From Clarkia xantiana subsp. parviflora (lineage: Eukaryota > Streptophyta > Magnoliopsida > Myrtales > Onagraceae), in assembly GCA_036873135.1 (NCBI GenBank), contig JAPTYO010000011.1, positions 20,214,747 to 20,278,746 of the forward strand: a stretch of DNA of 64,000 bases, read 5' to 3'. A program made the position numbers and the translations under genes. Below the pieces are notes generated by a model. That model was not told the origin of the DNA. It was given only the letters and a program-made list of their open reading frames with translations, and did no database searches. This document shows positions 44,951-57,700 of this stretch, one piece after another. Within the stretch, counting starts at the first letter, position 1. Each line of letters opens with the position of its first letter.

Positions 44951-45943
44951 ATAATCATGGACTTGAATGGCTTTGTCAGGTTAAATCATATTTCTTATGC
45001 ACCTAGTTTAACATACAGATTCAGGCCGTGTCTTAATCAAATAAGTATATATTTTTTATTCACTAACATGTAGAAGATGGAGAAACATATATCCACTAGA
45101 AATATTAGCACGCACGTTGCATACAAGACCTTGAACAAAATATAAATAATAAATTATAAATATGAAGTGCAGTACATTTCACAATTCATACTAAAAACAT
45201 AATTCATGAGTCCATGCTACTACAGTGGAAAGCACCAAAACATGTAGCTAATACACCAGTAATCATATATCTTGGTTTTCATCTTAGAATTCGATGAAGA
45301 AGTCAACATCTGCCAATGAAAGTAAATTAATTTATATCATGCTCAACAATATGAATGAAGAGATTTAATTGGAATTGGACAACTTAATTTAATTAAAGTC
45401 ACACTAGTATTGCAAAGGCAAGGTTGTGTTTCATTTAGATTTTTGTGGGTCTTACCTGACCAGGTCACTCAAGTCGAGCGACCTAGTCTAGGTTAGACCC
45501 AACGCAGGTGTCGAGCTCTAGTTGTTAATCCCAATTTTGGCTCACCTTTAAAAAAAATTAAACATAAATTCATACATTTTTTTTGGAAATATTTATCTTT
45601 TTTTTTTTATGAATTATAGATTTTTCCCTATTATTTAAAGTATATTTACTATTTTTATTAATTTTTAAAATTAATTAACTTTTAATAATAATTACTAAAT
45701 TAAGATTTTTGTTCTTTTTAAAATTATTATGTTATAATTTATATTTTTTACTCTCTTCTTCTAATTGTTTAACATTTTTTATTATTATTAATTGGTTAAT
45801 ATTAATAAGGTGAGCGCAATATTAATAAGTGCTATAGGGATTGAAAACTATTCTACGTTAGTAGAATTTTTTATTTATTTATTTATTTGAGAGGGTTCTT
45901 ATGGGATAAGCAGAAAAGTCTGATGTTTGTGGTGAATGTTAAT

Positions 45944-46655
45944 TGTTTGATCACGGTCTTCGCGATTGCCTTTTCCTCGTGCCTCCGCTCGTTTTTCTCT
46001 GTGCGCACCTGTAAAAGGGGCACCGTGGGGTGTTCCCGGTAAGCCCACTCTGATGCCTAAGTGAGATATGTATAATAGAGAGAGAAAGTATAGGCTAAAG
46101 TGTGGTCAAGATTACCTTCAAATAATGTAAGGAGAGCTCTATTTATAGAGTTCCTTGGTGGCCGTTCCAGTTCGGGTAATTATGGTCCGGAATAACGGTT
46201 CTTATGGGTAAAAACCGAGAATATGTCGGGTTTACCTCTTGTTTGGCAACGGGTGGGACTACGTGGTTCAAAGGTTTTCGAGATAGTCTCTAAGGGCGTA
46301 CCACTGACGAACATTCGTTCAGGGTTTGAAGTCTGAGTGAACGGTACTCAACCGAAGGGGTACCCCGAGTGGGGCTTTCCGAGTGCGGCTTCCCGAGTGG
46401 GGCTCTCACACGGGTTACCCCGAGTGGGGCTCTAACTCGTGGTATCTCGAGTGGAGCTTCCACTCAGGGTACTCTAAGTGGATTTTTCCACTCGGGGTGT
46501 TTTTTGTGCTAAAGTATTGGGTCTCGGGTCTGCCTTTCGGTTATGCCTTGGGTTTTGGGATGCTCGATGTCAAAGTTTCGACTTATGACCGATTATGACT
46601 CGATGTAGCCTCAATATTGAGTCTAGTTTATGATTGTTTGGGCGTATATTCAACA
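45944..46655 (-). mobile_element. 3' LTR of Tat element C (712 bp, minus)
   Basis: On the minus strand TGTTGAATATACGCCC starts at 46655 after the polypurine tract ACTCGGGAGGCAAG (46669-46656), and the end GACCGTGATCAAACA is at 45944, closely like the LTR ends of elements A and B. A TATA box (46147-46140) lies in the palindrome CTCTATAAATAGAG and the conserved leader block spans 46052-46012. A stretch of CGAGTGGGGCTT variants (46360-46495) is a short degenerate repeat inside U3. Confidence 0.88.
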
Positions 46656-46669
46656 CTTGCCTCCCGAGT

Positions 46670-48935
46670 TAAGCAACGGTTTAACATTTACTTGACACCA
46701 TTTTTTGCGGAATAAACGTCAGAACGAGTTTATGAATTGCACCTTCCGATGACTCTGAGATTCCTTGAATACGTGGGAGAGCGTTTTTTTTTTCTATTTC
46801 CTATAGGAAGGATATAGATACAAAAATGTGAATGTTACTCAACATGAGTGTCGGTGTTAGTACAACTATATATGTATATAGATAACATAGATGATTATAA
46901 GTATGAAATACAGACCTTAGTCCCATTTTAGACTTAGCCTTTAGGTTTATCTCCTTATTGGATGGATCTTTTCTTAGGGTCCTTGGAACCTATAGGGCGC
47001 TTTGGGTGTGGGACTGCGGGCGTGGTCTTTTAACACTGTTCCTGCAATTCACTCCATGTAAAGGTGGAGGTGAAAATGGTTGGAAAACCCTTCTCCTATT
47101 ATTTGCAGAAAAGTGTCTTTGCAAATATATGTCGAAGGTTGTTCTCTTCGTATATAGTGGAGTGTCACTTCCCCTTATAATAATTACGAGATTACTTCCC
47201 TTGTAGACGCATCGTAATTTGATTAGGGGGTTCCCCGGGTGATGGTTTTGTCTTTGCAACTCGATGTCGGGGTTGCTTCCATGATGTGCATACCTTGTAC
47301 CCCCGTGAGTAAGAGTTGGACCCCTTGAATCGGGTACATTTGGCAGCTCATGGATGTACCATTGCCTCCGTAGTGGATATTTTTATCTTTGCATATGGAT
47401 ATATATCCTTGCATTGGTTGCCATTGGCAATTCGTATATGCATGATTGCCCCCGTGGTGGAGATGTTATTGTACGTAGGGGCTTACCCTCGTGTGAGCTA
47501 TGTTTCGTAACTCATGTGTATAAAGTTTCTCTCGTAGTGAGCATGTCTTGTACTCCGGTTTGGGGAGTGTGGATGATGTATATTGGCTTTTTACGCAGTG
47601 GTGTTATCCGTATGGAGGTTGATGATTCTTCTCGTTGCCGTAGTCGAGGAGTCTGGCACTCGTCGTAATGGAGGGGTTTCGCACTTAGCGCAACAGAGGG
47701 GTCTCAGACTCTGCATAGTGAAGTTGTTGTTTCCTTTAAAGATATAGGTTGTCAAGTATTACCCCTAGTTATCCCTTAGCTTCGGCTTAGTAATTTGATT
47801 TATTTGCCCTACTTTAAGCGGAGGTTGGTCATTCGTTCGATAGCATCATTGCTCTGTCCCGATGGATAAGCAATGCTGCGGGCCATGATCTCCTTGGTGA
47901 GACACATGCCCGACCTTGACGAAGTCTTGAGTTTGATGGTCCACTTTCAACCTCTTACCCCACATGGACGGCGAAGTGATCTAAGTTTGGGTTGTATAGT
48001 TTGTACCTGGTTGCACCTTCCATACTCCTAGTTGATTGGCGTTGGTCTTGTTGTAGTAGAGTAGTAATTCACACGGAGGGATGCATGGACACGTTTCTTG
48101 CTTATACTTTGCTAATGATCTCGAGGCGCTTGTCATTCCATGTATGAAATTGATGTCTTATTCCCCTGATTGTATTGATACTTCATCGGGGGTTCTCTTT
48201 CCGTAGGAATTAATTTTTTCCATAGACTATCTTCATCTTCGTGGGACATTTGCTTGCTATATGACCCCGTCTTCATGCTTTCTTGTGGTTAACAACATTC
48301 TTCTTGTGCACATTCCTTAAAGTTTTACCTACTTGTTTGTGGGGTAGTTGGCTTTTTCTTCGCGTGATGGTGATGGTGGAGTTGATGCTCTTGTTCTCAA
48401 CCTTGCTTGATGTTGGTGTCGACTTTGGGGTTGTCATATCACCATGTTCTTGATGACAGGTATTACTGTTTGCATTCTTCTCGGAACTTCTTTTCTTTTT
48501 CCTAGTTCCTTCTATCTTGAATTGGCGAACGCTTGTGCTTAATTAGGCGTGCGTCCAACGTTGCCCTCGAGTTAAGCAATGACTTTAGTTGTTGCTTGAC
48601 TCCATGATGATTAGAAAGGTTTCCGATTAAGCTATATACAGTTGCTTGAAAGTTTGGTGATGACTCATTTCTTTATTTTTTTTCTTCGATTTTTAGCGTT
48701 GCGATTGTTGGACTTCGTGAAATAGAAATGATGTTTTCATTGTCATGAGCCCGTTATAAGGAGTTGAGGGTTATTAACTTTCTGTTCATTTTTAATTTTT
48801 TGTTATGGACATGATAGCCATCTTTGTGTTGTGTGGAAATTCCATCCATCCTTAGGTCTTGTGGGCATCACTCGTTACAACCCTGGAATGATTGTTTTAA
48901 TAGGATTGCCTTTTGGTCGGGGGGCTTACCTTCTG
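46670..48935 (-). other. Long 3' region of element C, no intact ORF
   Basis: About 2.3 kb between the polypurine tract and the tandem array. It contains degenerate copies of a GTTGCCCCCGTGGTGGAGAT-like word (47230-47700) and a second copy of the polypurine-tract neighbourhood (CTCGAGTTAAGCAATGAC near 48577 compared with CCCGAGTTAAGCAACGG near 46663). The aORF expected at this place on the plus strand was not found; plus-strand frames at 46958-47206 and 47354-47668 do not carry its core motif. Confidence 0.55.
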
Positions 48936-48939
48936 TATG

Positions 48940-49640
48940 TATATGTTAGGGTTGACCGTCGGGTCTTATGTCCCTTTATTTGAATGATTGGGTTGCCCAT
49001 TGGGTCTTATGTTCCCATGTCATTTTATGTTAGGGTTTCCCTTTGGGTCTTATGTCCCTTTATTGAGTGTCTGGGTTTCCCGTCGGGTCTTATGTTTCCA
49101 TATCATTGTATGTTAGGGTTTTCCATCGGGTCTTATGTCCCTTTATCGGATGAATGGGTTGCCCTTTGGGTCTTATGTTCCCATATCAATGTATGTTAGG
49201 GTTGCCCATCTGGTCTTATGTCCCTTTATCGAATGACTGGGTTTCCCGTCGGGTCTTATGTTACCATATCATTGTATGTTAGGGCTGCCCATCGGGTATT
49301 ATGTACCTTTATTGGATGAATGGGTTGCCCGTTGGGTCTTATGTTCATATATCCTTGTATGTAAGGGTTTCCCATTGGGTCTTATTTCCCTTTATTAAGT
49401 GACTAGGTTGCCCGTCGGGTCTTATGTTCCCATATCATTGTATGTTAGGGTTGCCTATCGGGTCTTATGTCTCTTTATCGGATGACTGGGTTGCTCGTCG
49501 GGTCTTATGTTCCCATATCATTGTATGTTAGATTTCCCATCGGGTCTTATTCCCCCTTATCGGATAATTGGGTTGCCCGTCGGGTCTTATGTTCCCATAT
49601 CATTTTATATTAGGGTTGCCCATCGGGTCTTATGTCCCTT
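48940..49640. repeat. 83-bp tandem array of element C, about 8.5 units
   Basis: TATGTTAGGGTTGCCCATCG marks each unit, with period about 83 bp; each unit is a dimer of two roughly 41-bp halves, one ending TCTTATGTCCCTTTAT and one TCTTATGTTCCCATAT. The array stands between integrase and the 3' LTR, the same place as the arrays in elements A and B but unrelated in sequence. Confidence 0.92.
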
Positions 49641-49970
49641 TATCTCCATGTAACATCAACTTTACTTGTGTAAGTAAGATGCGTTTCCCTTTTTTGTGAA
49701 CAACACCGCATCATGCGTTTGGCAAATAGTAGTGTGTTTCCTCTTAGTTTCCATGAATGACACCACTTCCTATGTTTAACAAGCAGTGGTGTGTTTCCTC
49801 TATTACTTTGTATAAGCTGAAAGACATTGCATTCATTAGCTCATGGGATATTTACATTAATTCAAGGAAGATGGAGTCCATAGATCTCATTCATGTAATA
49901 ATAAACATAGAATATAAAACTTGATACTCTCGTCCTCCTTTGAGAAGGGATTTAGTGAGGCATTCCCCAT

Positions 49971-52900
49971 CTATGCGTAGAACTTCTTCAAGTGTCCTCC
50001 GTTGAAGGTGTTGATTGAGATTTGTACCTCGGAGTTTTCCAGACGATACGCGTTGATTGCTGGTATGTATGCTATTTTATAAGGTCCATCCCATTTTGGT
50101 GAAATTTTTTTTATTTGAAATTGGTGTGAAAACTTATTTCTTCTCAAGACTATCTCTCCAACATGAAATTGGCGTGTTTTTACACGTCTTTTGTAGTAAC
50201 AGACCGTTCCCAGCTGTATCCTTGCCAGCGGTATCAAGTTCAAAACGCCTCACCTTGTTGTTGCATTCCTCCTTGAAGTGGTTTACCCTGTGCGATGTTA
50301 CTGCCTCTGATCCGTACACTAGGCTGAAGGGTGTTTCCCCTGTTATATTCTTTGGGGTTGTTCGTAATGCCCATAGGACATTTTCCAACTCGTCCTCCCA
50401 TTTTCCTCCTAGCGCCTCCGCTCTTCGTTTCTGTCCTTCCAGGACTATCTTGTTTGCAGACGCACTTGGTCATTTGTTTGAGCGTGTTTTACTGAGCCAA
50501 AACAATGATTAATCTTCATTTCCTTGCAATATGATGCCAGTTGACGTCCCTTGAATTGCGGACCTTTGTCTCTTATTAGTACCTTCGGGACCTGTATCTC
50601 GAGATTATTATTGTTTGGATGAACTAGAGGACGTGAATTTCTGTTATTTTGGCAAGATCCTTCACCTTAATCCATTTTAAGAAGTAATCTATGGCCACTA
50701 AAATGAATGTCTTTTGGCCCTTTGATCTAGGCAATAGACCGATTAGGTCGATGCCCCATTGGGAGAAAGGCCAAGCACTTGCAATAGGCATAAGATTTGA
50801 GGATGGCGCTGTGATGTTCTTGGAATACCTTTGGCATGCGTCACATTTTTGCACTAACTCGGTAGCATCTTTGTTAATGGTTGGCTAATAATATCCTTGG
50901 TTAAGGACCTTTCGTACTATCGTTCTGGCCCCCTCGTGGCATGCGACACATCCTTCAAGTAGCTATTTGAATATCCCTGTTGTGTTTGGCTCCGCTGCAC
51001 ATCTCAAGCAGGGTGTGGAATTCCCTTCTCGTATAGCAGATCATCGATAATGAGATAGTTTATTGCTAGTCTTTCAATCCTTGTTGCTCCGTAGCGTATT
51101 TCGGTAATTCTCCATTTGTTAGATACCGGGTGATTGGGGTCATCCGGTTGGCGGTTTCTTCTATTGTCATTATCTCCTGCTTAGTGATGGCAGGAAATAG
51201 TATATGCTCCACAAAGTGGATTTCCTTTTTCTTGGGGAATTCCCAAAGCGAATTTTCACAGTGAATCTGCTTCTTCATTCTCCCCCCTTGGAATTGTGAT
51301 GATGTCAAAAGTGTCGAAACCCGCCACTGCTGCCTGTACCTCTTGGAGATATTGTTGCATTTTTGGGGACTTCGCACTGTAACTCCCATTAACTTGATTC
51401 ACCACCAATTGGGAGTCACATCTTGCTTTCAAGTGCTTTATTCCCATCCTTCTTGCGATTCGTAGCCCTGTGAGTAGGGCTTTGTACTCAACTTCGTTGT
51501 TTGTTGCACATAATGTTAAAGTCATGGCGTATCGTAATGGAGTTCCTCCATAAGGTGGGATTAATACAAGTCCTGCCCCCGATCCTTCTAGGTTGGATGA
51601 TCCTTCTGTAAACATTTCTCAAACCTCCTTTGTATTATCGGTAAACTGGTCTTGTTTTATCGGAGCTTCTTCCACAGCATCAGGCTGTGTACCAGTGAAT
51701 TGAGCGATGAAATCAGCTAAGGCTTGTCCTTTGATGGCGGTTCTTGGAGCGAATTGTATTCTGAACTTGCTTAATTGTATTTCCCATTTAACTATTCTTC
51801 TTGACATGTTTGGTTCTAGTATCAAATGCTTCAATGGTTGGTTTTTTGGTTTGTGAGTACTACTATCTCGTGTGCGTGGAAGTACGGTCTCAATTTCCTG
51901 GTTGTCACTATTAGTGCAAATAAGTATTTCTCAATTGGCGCATAGTTTATCTCGTATTTTGCCAGCGTCTTGTTGACGAAATAAATCGGCCTCTGTACGT
52001 TGTCCTCTTCCCTTATAAGTGCTGAGCTAACTGTCGTTTCACTTACTGATATGTACATATACATCTTCTCACCTGGGATCAGATGTGCTTAAAGTGGTTA
52101 AATTTCTCAAGTGTTGCTTGAGTTGTTGGAACGCTTCCTCGCATCTGGGCGTCCATTCAAATTTCTTGTTTGCTCGTAACACCTCGAAGAAAGGTAGTGC
52201 TTTGTCTCCGATCCTTGAGAGGAATCGGTTTAGAGTTGTCAATCTTCCATTAAGTTGTTGTACCTCATTATGCTTGGTAGGAGACTTCATTTCCTCTAGA
52301 AACTTTTCAGGGTTCACGTCAATTCCTCTTTGCCTAACCATGAAACCAAGAAACTTGCCTGATCGTACCCCAAATACACACTTTTGTGAGTTTAATCGAA
52401 CTTGGTGTTTGCGCATCCTGTCGAATACCATTCTCAAGTCTTTTAAGTGGCTTGATTTTGTCTTTGACTTGACGATCATATCGTCTACGTATGCTTCCAT
52501 TTTTTTTTTACTATCATGTCTCTGAATAGCTTGTTAACAATCCTTTGGTATGTTGCTCCTACGTTTATCAAATCAAACGACATCACTCTATAGTGTTAGA
52601 CATCGCTATCTGCATAGAAGGATGTGTGTGGTGCATCCTCTGGACTCATAAGGATGTGTGTGGTGCATCCTTTGGTGTATCCTGAGTATGCATTCATAAG
52701 GCTTATCACTTCATGACCAGCTGTGGCATCTACCAATTGGTCTATCCGCGGGAGTGGGTACGCATCCTCCGGACATGTGTTGTTCAAGTCACGATAATCG
52801 ATGCACATTCTCCAATTCCCATTGGAATTTTTCAACAATACTGGATTCACAACCCATATTCGGAACCTTATCTCCCGTATGAAATCTTCTTTAGTAACTT

Positions 52901-53828
52901 GCCCACTTCTTCTCGAATTGCGACCTTTTTGGGTACACCCAATGATCTCCTTTTTTGTGCTATTGGCCGTATCGATTCACTAATGTTCAATTTGTGAGAT
53001 ATCACTTCTTCTCTTATTCCAAGCATATCACTTGGTGACCATGCGAAAAGTTCTTTGTACTCCTTAAGGAGTTCTATTAATTAACTCTCCTCCTTCTGAG
53101 AGAGTGATGTTCCAAGACGCGCTTTCCTGTCTGGCTCCTCTATTAGAATTTCTTTGATGTTCTCCGCAGGCGATAGCCGTCCATGTTCCTCTCTTGGATT
53201 TGTGTAATTAGAAATACATCTGGTGACGACTTGTTAGTCTTGTTTTCCAGTGCCTTTTCTTGGCATTTTCGCGCGATCTGTTGGTCTCCCTTCACCTCCC
53301 CTATTATGTTTCCCACCGGGAACTTAACCTTTTGATATAATGTTGATGGTATCATACCATATTTGTTTATTGAGGCGCGCCCCAACATCCCATTATATCC
53401 TCGGAATGCTTCTACTACCACGAGCTTAGCTTCAAATTTGAGCGTCATGTTTCGGTCTTTGAGCGTAATTGGAAGTGTGATTGTTCCCATTGGGTATAAT
53501 GTTCCTCCTTGGAAGTCTGCTGATGGATAATATAGGGTTTTCAAGTCATTTTTCTTCTTTCCCAACTTAGTTAATACCTCAAATGTTATGACATTTGCTG
53601 AGCTTCCCTCGTTAACATTTTCCCTACTTGGTAGTCGTCGAGACCCATAGTTATTACTAATGCGTCTTCGTGGGGTAAGCTTATATGTTCCGTGTCTTCT
53701 ATGAAGAATTTTATTTCCCCAACTTGCTGCATTTCGTTTTGAGCTGCCCGCCTCTCCTTTATTTGGGTCGCATACACCTCCCTTGCATAGCTCGTTTCAC
53801 ATCCTGATGTGAAACCTCCACGCAACAT
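49971..53828 (-). pseudogene. Tat-lineage gag-pol, element C, broken
   Basis: From high to low coordinates: Gag-protease linker (MLRGGFTSGCETSYAREVYA, 53828-53586), protease and linker (53143-53565, YNGMLGRASINKYG), RT (52596-52850 CIDYRDLNNTCPEDAYPLPR; YVDDMIVKSK at 52490), gypsy RNase H (51831-52064), second RNase H (51256-51615, GAGLVLIPP, EYKALLTGLRIARR), integrase (50624-50854 CDACQRY, WGIDLIG; 50134-50388) and integrase end (49971-50243). Multiple stops and frame changes exist. Divergence from elements A and B is high, so it is an older copy. Gag upstream of about 53830 is cut at 54016 by element B. Confidence 0.92.
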
Positions 53829-54484
53829 GTTGACCGTTGCTCCTGCTAGCGCTTTGTTTGTTTTTGGCGGTGGTGGGAGCAGGTCTCGGTTGGTCGAGGG
53901 TTGCGGGATCCTGTTGCTCAGCGGCGGATTGCCCGATGCGTGTTGGTCCCATGATGTGACTCTTGCTTCACACTTGTTTCCCTTTTTTCCTTATTGGTAC
54001 GCTCATGACTACTTCCTGATGGGTTCGATTACAGCCGTCAGACCCTTTAACGGGGAGGAAACGGCAAACAGGCCCACCAGGCCCAAAGTGAAGGTCAAGA
54101 TGACCTAGGAGAAGGGTCCCGACGAAGGGAGTCCCGATGAGACAAGGTCCCGACAGAGTCGGTCCTGACAGCTGAGCTAGAAGCTCCCGATGAGAAGCCT
54201 TTAAGTAGGCCCCGATGATGAATCCCTGAGAATGATTGGCCCTGTCACGATGACGAGGGGCCCCGAGCGGTGACACAACGAGACAACTCTGGAGTCCCCG
54301 ACGGGAGTCAGGACTCGTTATCAGAGGATAAGGCCAAGATATGCGGGGCGTGGCCGAGATACGCGGAACGTGGTTAAGATACACGGAGCGTGGCCGAGAT
54401 ACGCGGGGCATGGCTGAGATACACGAGATCACGTCCGAGATATGCGGGATACGGGCTAACCACCCCCAACGGTTCGCCAGGTAC

Positions 54485-54530
54485 CTGAGGCATCTCTTTG
54501 CCTATAAAAGGGCAGGAGATCACCTCAGAA
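54485..54530 (+). promoter_or_regulatory. LTR core promoter in imperfect inverted repeat
   Basis: CTGAGGCATCTC upstream and GAGATCACCTCAG downstream of TATAAAAG (54503-54510) form an imperfect inverted repeat like the perfect one around the TATA box at 4633. Inner GCC and GGGC extend the symmetry up to the TATA box. Confidence 0.6.
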
Positions 54531-54600
54531 GACTTACGTTGAATTCGATATACTTTGAGATTACTGCTTGCCAGTCATACGAGATACTCATTTAAGCATC

Positions 54601-54643
54601 GGAGAGGGATTCTGGGTCACCGCCCGGTCTATCCCCTCTTGCA
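54601..54643 (+). other. Conserved LTR leader block of element B
   Basis: AGAGGG (54603) can pair with CCCTCT (54634), enclosing CACCGCCCGGT in which ACC and GGT pair. It starts 98 bp after the TATA box, exactly as in element A. Confidence 0.55.
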
Positions 54644-54713
54644 GGATTGCGTGGAGCAAAGGAGCTAGGATTGCCGTCAAAGTCCGTACCGGAGTTCCAC
54701 CGTGATCCAACAT

Positions 54714-54730
54714 TGGCGCCGTCTGTGGGA
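54714..54730 (+). other. Primer binding site of element B
   Basis: TGGCGCCGTCTGTGGGA starts one base after the LTR end. TGGCGCCGT is complementary to a tRNA 3' end ACGGCGCCA, as in plant tRNA-Asp; the rest matches only partly, so the exact primer is uncertain. The element at 20051 has the variant TGGCGCCGTCCGTGGGC. Confidence 0.8.
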
Positions 54731-54748
54731 AGCAAACAAAAAGCTGAT

Positions 54749-57700
54749 ATGCCTTCTACTCGATCAATGGCGGCTGGTAAGCACAGAAGACAGGGACAAT
54801 CCGGTGGTTCCCGTCACCCCGCTGCAACGAATCTGGATTCAGTACCGGAACAGGAGGAAAACCAGAACCATCCCCCGGCTGAGCTCTCCCAGACAAGGGG
54901 GCACAATGGAGATCCCGAAGATGTTGCTCCTCAGCACCAGGGCAACAGGGGGCAGGAGGCCCCCCCAGCTGCAGACTTGACAAGGGCCGTGGCGGAAGCC
55001 ATGCCCATGTTTCTGGCAGCCGTAGAGGCTCTCTTGGATCGGAGAGAGGCTGCAAGGAGGCAGGAGGAGATGCCCCCGTTGGAGGAAGTGGCCCCGCCAA
55101 CAGAGGGTCGGAACGCACAGGAAGCCCCGCCCCGAGGCCAGGACGGGAGTAGGGCAACCGGTCAGCCGGAGAGGTTCGTGGTTGATGGGCCAGGACCAGT
55201 ACAGCACAGGACCATTCCTCTGAATGGTTCCATCACTCCCGACCAGGTGGTAAAGATCGTGAACATCTGTATGGGAGAACAGAAGCCATTGGTGTCGGAG
55301 CTAAGGGATCGATCCACTCATCCCTTCGTCCCCCGACTCATCGACACCCTAGCCCCGCCTGGGCTAGGCATCCCCACGATCAAGGAGTACGATGGCGAAG
55401 GAGATCCAGTTCGCCATGTCCAGAAACACCTCATGGCATGTCTGGGAAGAGCCCCGAGCGAGGACATAGTGTATACGCTGTTCCCGAACACACTGGGAGA
55501 AAGACCCCTGACCTGGTTCTTTAGTCTGCCCCCAGGCTGCATCACTTGCTGGGCAGACATGCACGACCGATTCATTCAGCAGTACCAGGGTCGGAGGCGT
55601 TTATTGAAGAGCGTGAGGTCCCTGACCCAGGTGGTGCAAAGGCCCGACGAATCGCTGGCTCACTATTACCAGCGGTACACAGCCAGCGTAGCAGAGATAG
55701 ACGAGGAAATCTCAGAGGGCGAAACCATCCGCACCTTTATTCGGAACCTGACAGCCCCCTATGGCTCCGACCTGATGCACAGCGTGGCTGAGAAAGCTGT
55801 GTGGAATATGGAGGCACTACAAAAAAGGGTGAAACGGCAAATCGATGTCCAGGAGTCGAAGATAGCCGCAGGAGAATTGGAGCCCCCAAATTCGAACAAA
55901 GGAAAGCTGTCGGTTAAGCCCTTCGACGATCGTAAGTCAAAGGGCAAACCTGAGAGTAGTCGAAACCGAGGCCGGCCTGATCGAAGGGACGATAGGCGTT
56001 CTTCAAGAAAGGATAAGCGGGAGGCTGATCTCGACATCCCTCTCAACTGCTCCATGGCGGAAGTGCTGACAGTCATGGAACGACAAGGTATTTCCAGGTA
56101 CCCCCCAAAGAAGGATGGAGAATTCTTGGGATCACGCACGGATCGCTACTGCCGATTTCACCGCGTGAACGGTCACGACACCAACCACTGTCGAGAACTG
56201 AAGAAGGAGATCGAAAAGCTGATCCAGAAGGGGAAGCTCAAAGAATTTGTCGGGGATAAGCGGTGTCGATCTCGCTCTCGGTCCCGATCGCGGTCCCGTT
56301 CCCGATCCCGCGATCGGTCCCCAAAGAAGAAGAGAACCGATCCAGAGTCGTCCGGTGCTCGCAAGGAGAGACGGGGCACTATCAATGTGATCCACGGAGG
56401 ATTTGCTGCTGGAGGTGATACCTCATCCGCCCGAGAAGTCTATGCCTCTAGAATCCCTACGGCGGTGGTGCTGGGTAAGAGGTCCCGATCCTGGACCTTG
56501 AAAGAAGAGATGGTAATCTCCTTTTCGTCGGAAGACCTCATAGGCGTAGAGAATCCGCACGATGATGCCTTGGTGGTAACCTTGGATGTAGATGGGTTCG
56601 AAATGAAGAGAATCCTAATCGACGGGGGGAGCTCCTCCGACATCCTATTCATGGACGCGCTGGAGGCTATGGGGAAGACGAAGAAAGATCTGAAGGAGGC
56701 AAACTTCCCGATGGTCGGGTTCTCTAGCTCAACCTCCTATCCGCTAGGAGTAATCACCTTACCAGTGGAGTTTGGTAGTGGGTGGAAATCAGAAAGAAGG
56801 AACGTGGAGTTTGTTGTGGTAGATTCAGCGGGGACCTACAATGCGATTATCGGGAGGACCACTATTAATCCCCTGATGGCGGTCGCCTCGACAGTGCACC
56901 AGAAGATGAAGTTCCCGACCGACCACGGAGTCGGAGAGGTTAAGGGTGACCAGGTGGCTTCTCGAAAATGTTACGTTAATGCCACCCGGAGGAGGAGGCG
57001 AGAAGCCATGACTGTCCTCCAGACCGACACAGATCCGAGAGAGGAGTTTGGGCGTCCCGCCCCCGTAGAAGATCTGAAAGAAGTTGAGATCGACGGACCC
57101 CAGAGGAAGGTGAAAATCGGGTCTGCTCTGACCGAGGAGACAGCCCAAAAATTGGTGGAGTTGTTGAAGGAGTTCAAGGAGCTATTTGCCTGGTCCCCGA
57201 GCGATATGCCAGGAATCAGCCCCGATGTAATTGTACACGAGCTGAAGATAGACCCCGCGATCAAGCCTATCACGCAGAAAAGGCGTCCGATGGGCACGGA
57301 CAAGAAGATCGCGATCCAGCAGGAGGTGGGCAGGTTGCTCGATGCTGGGTTCATTAAGGAGCTCCGATTCCAGACTTGGGTTGCTAATCCAGTGCTGGTA
57401 AAGAAGACTAACGGGAAATGGCGAATGTGTGTGGACTTCCGCGACTTAAACAAGGCTTGCCCAAAGGATTGTTATCCACTCCCGAGAATCGACCAGTTGG
57501 TGGATGCCACGTCGGGACATGAGCTGTTGAGTTTCATGGATGCGTATTCATGCTACAACCAGATCAAGATGGCCAAGGAAGACGCTCCCCATACAGCATT
57601 CTACGCGGACAGTGACATCTATCACTACGATGTCATGCCTTTCGGGTTGATCAATGCTGGGGCCACCTACCAACGGATGGTGAACAAGCTGTTTGGGGAT

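Larger units (their letters stand above)
54017..54712 (+). mobile_element. 5' LTR of Tat element B (696 bp)
   Basis: TGATGGGTTCGATTACAGCC begins and GTGATCCAACA ends the LTR; both agree with element A's 3' LTR. U3 has AGATACGCGGAGCGTGG-type degenerate repeats (54330-54450). TATAAAAG is at 54503-54510. The left flank is CTTCC; the matching 3' LTR is outside the window. It is inserted in opposite orientation into the gag of element C. Confidence 0.93.

Noticed and set aside
45092..45115. Complete Helitron on the minus strand
   Set aside because: Only a weak 3'-end-like GC hairpin and CTAG were seen; no matching TC end.
48940..49640. Long overlapping frames over the 83-bp array
   Set aside because: They arise from the tandem repeat and carry no conserved domain.
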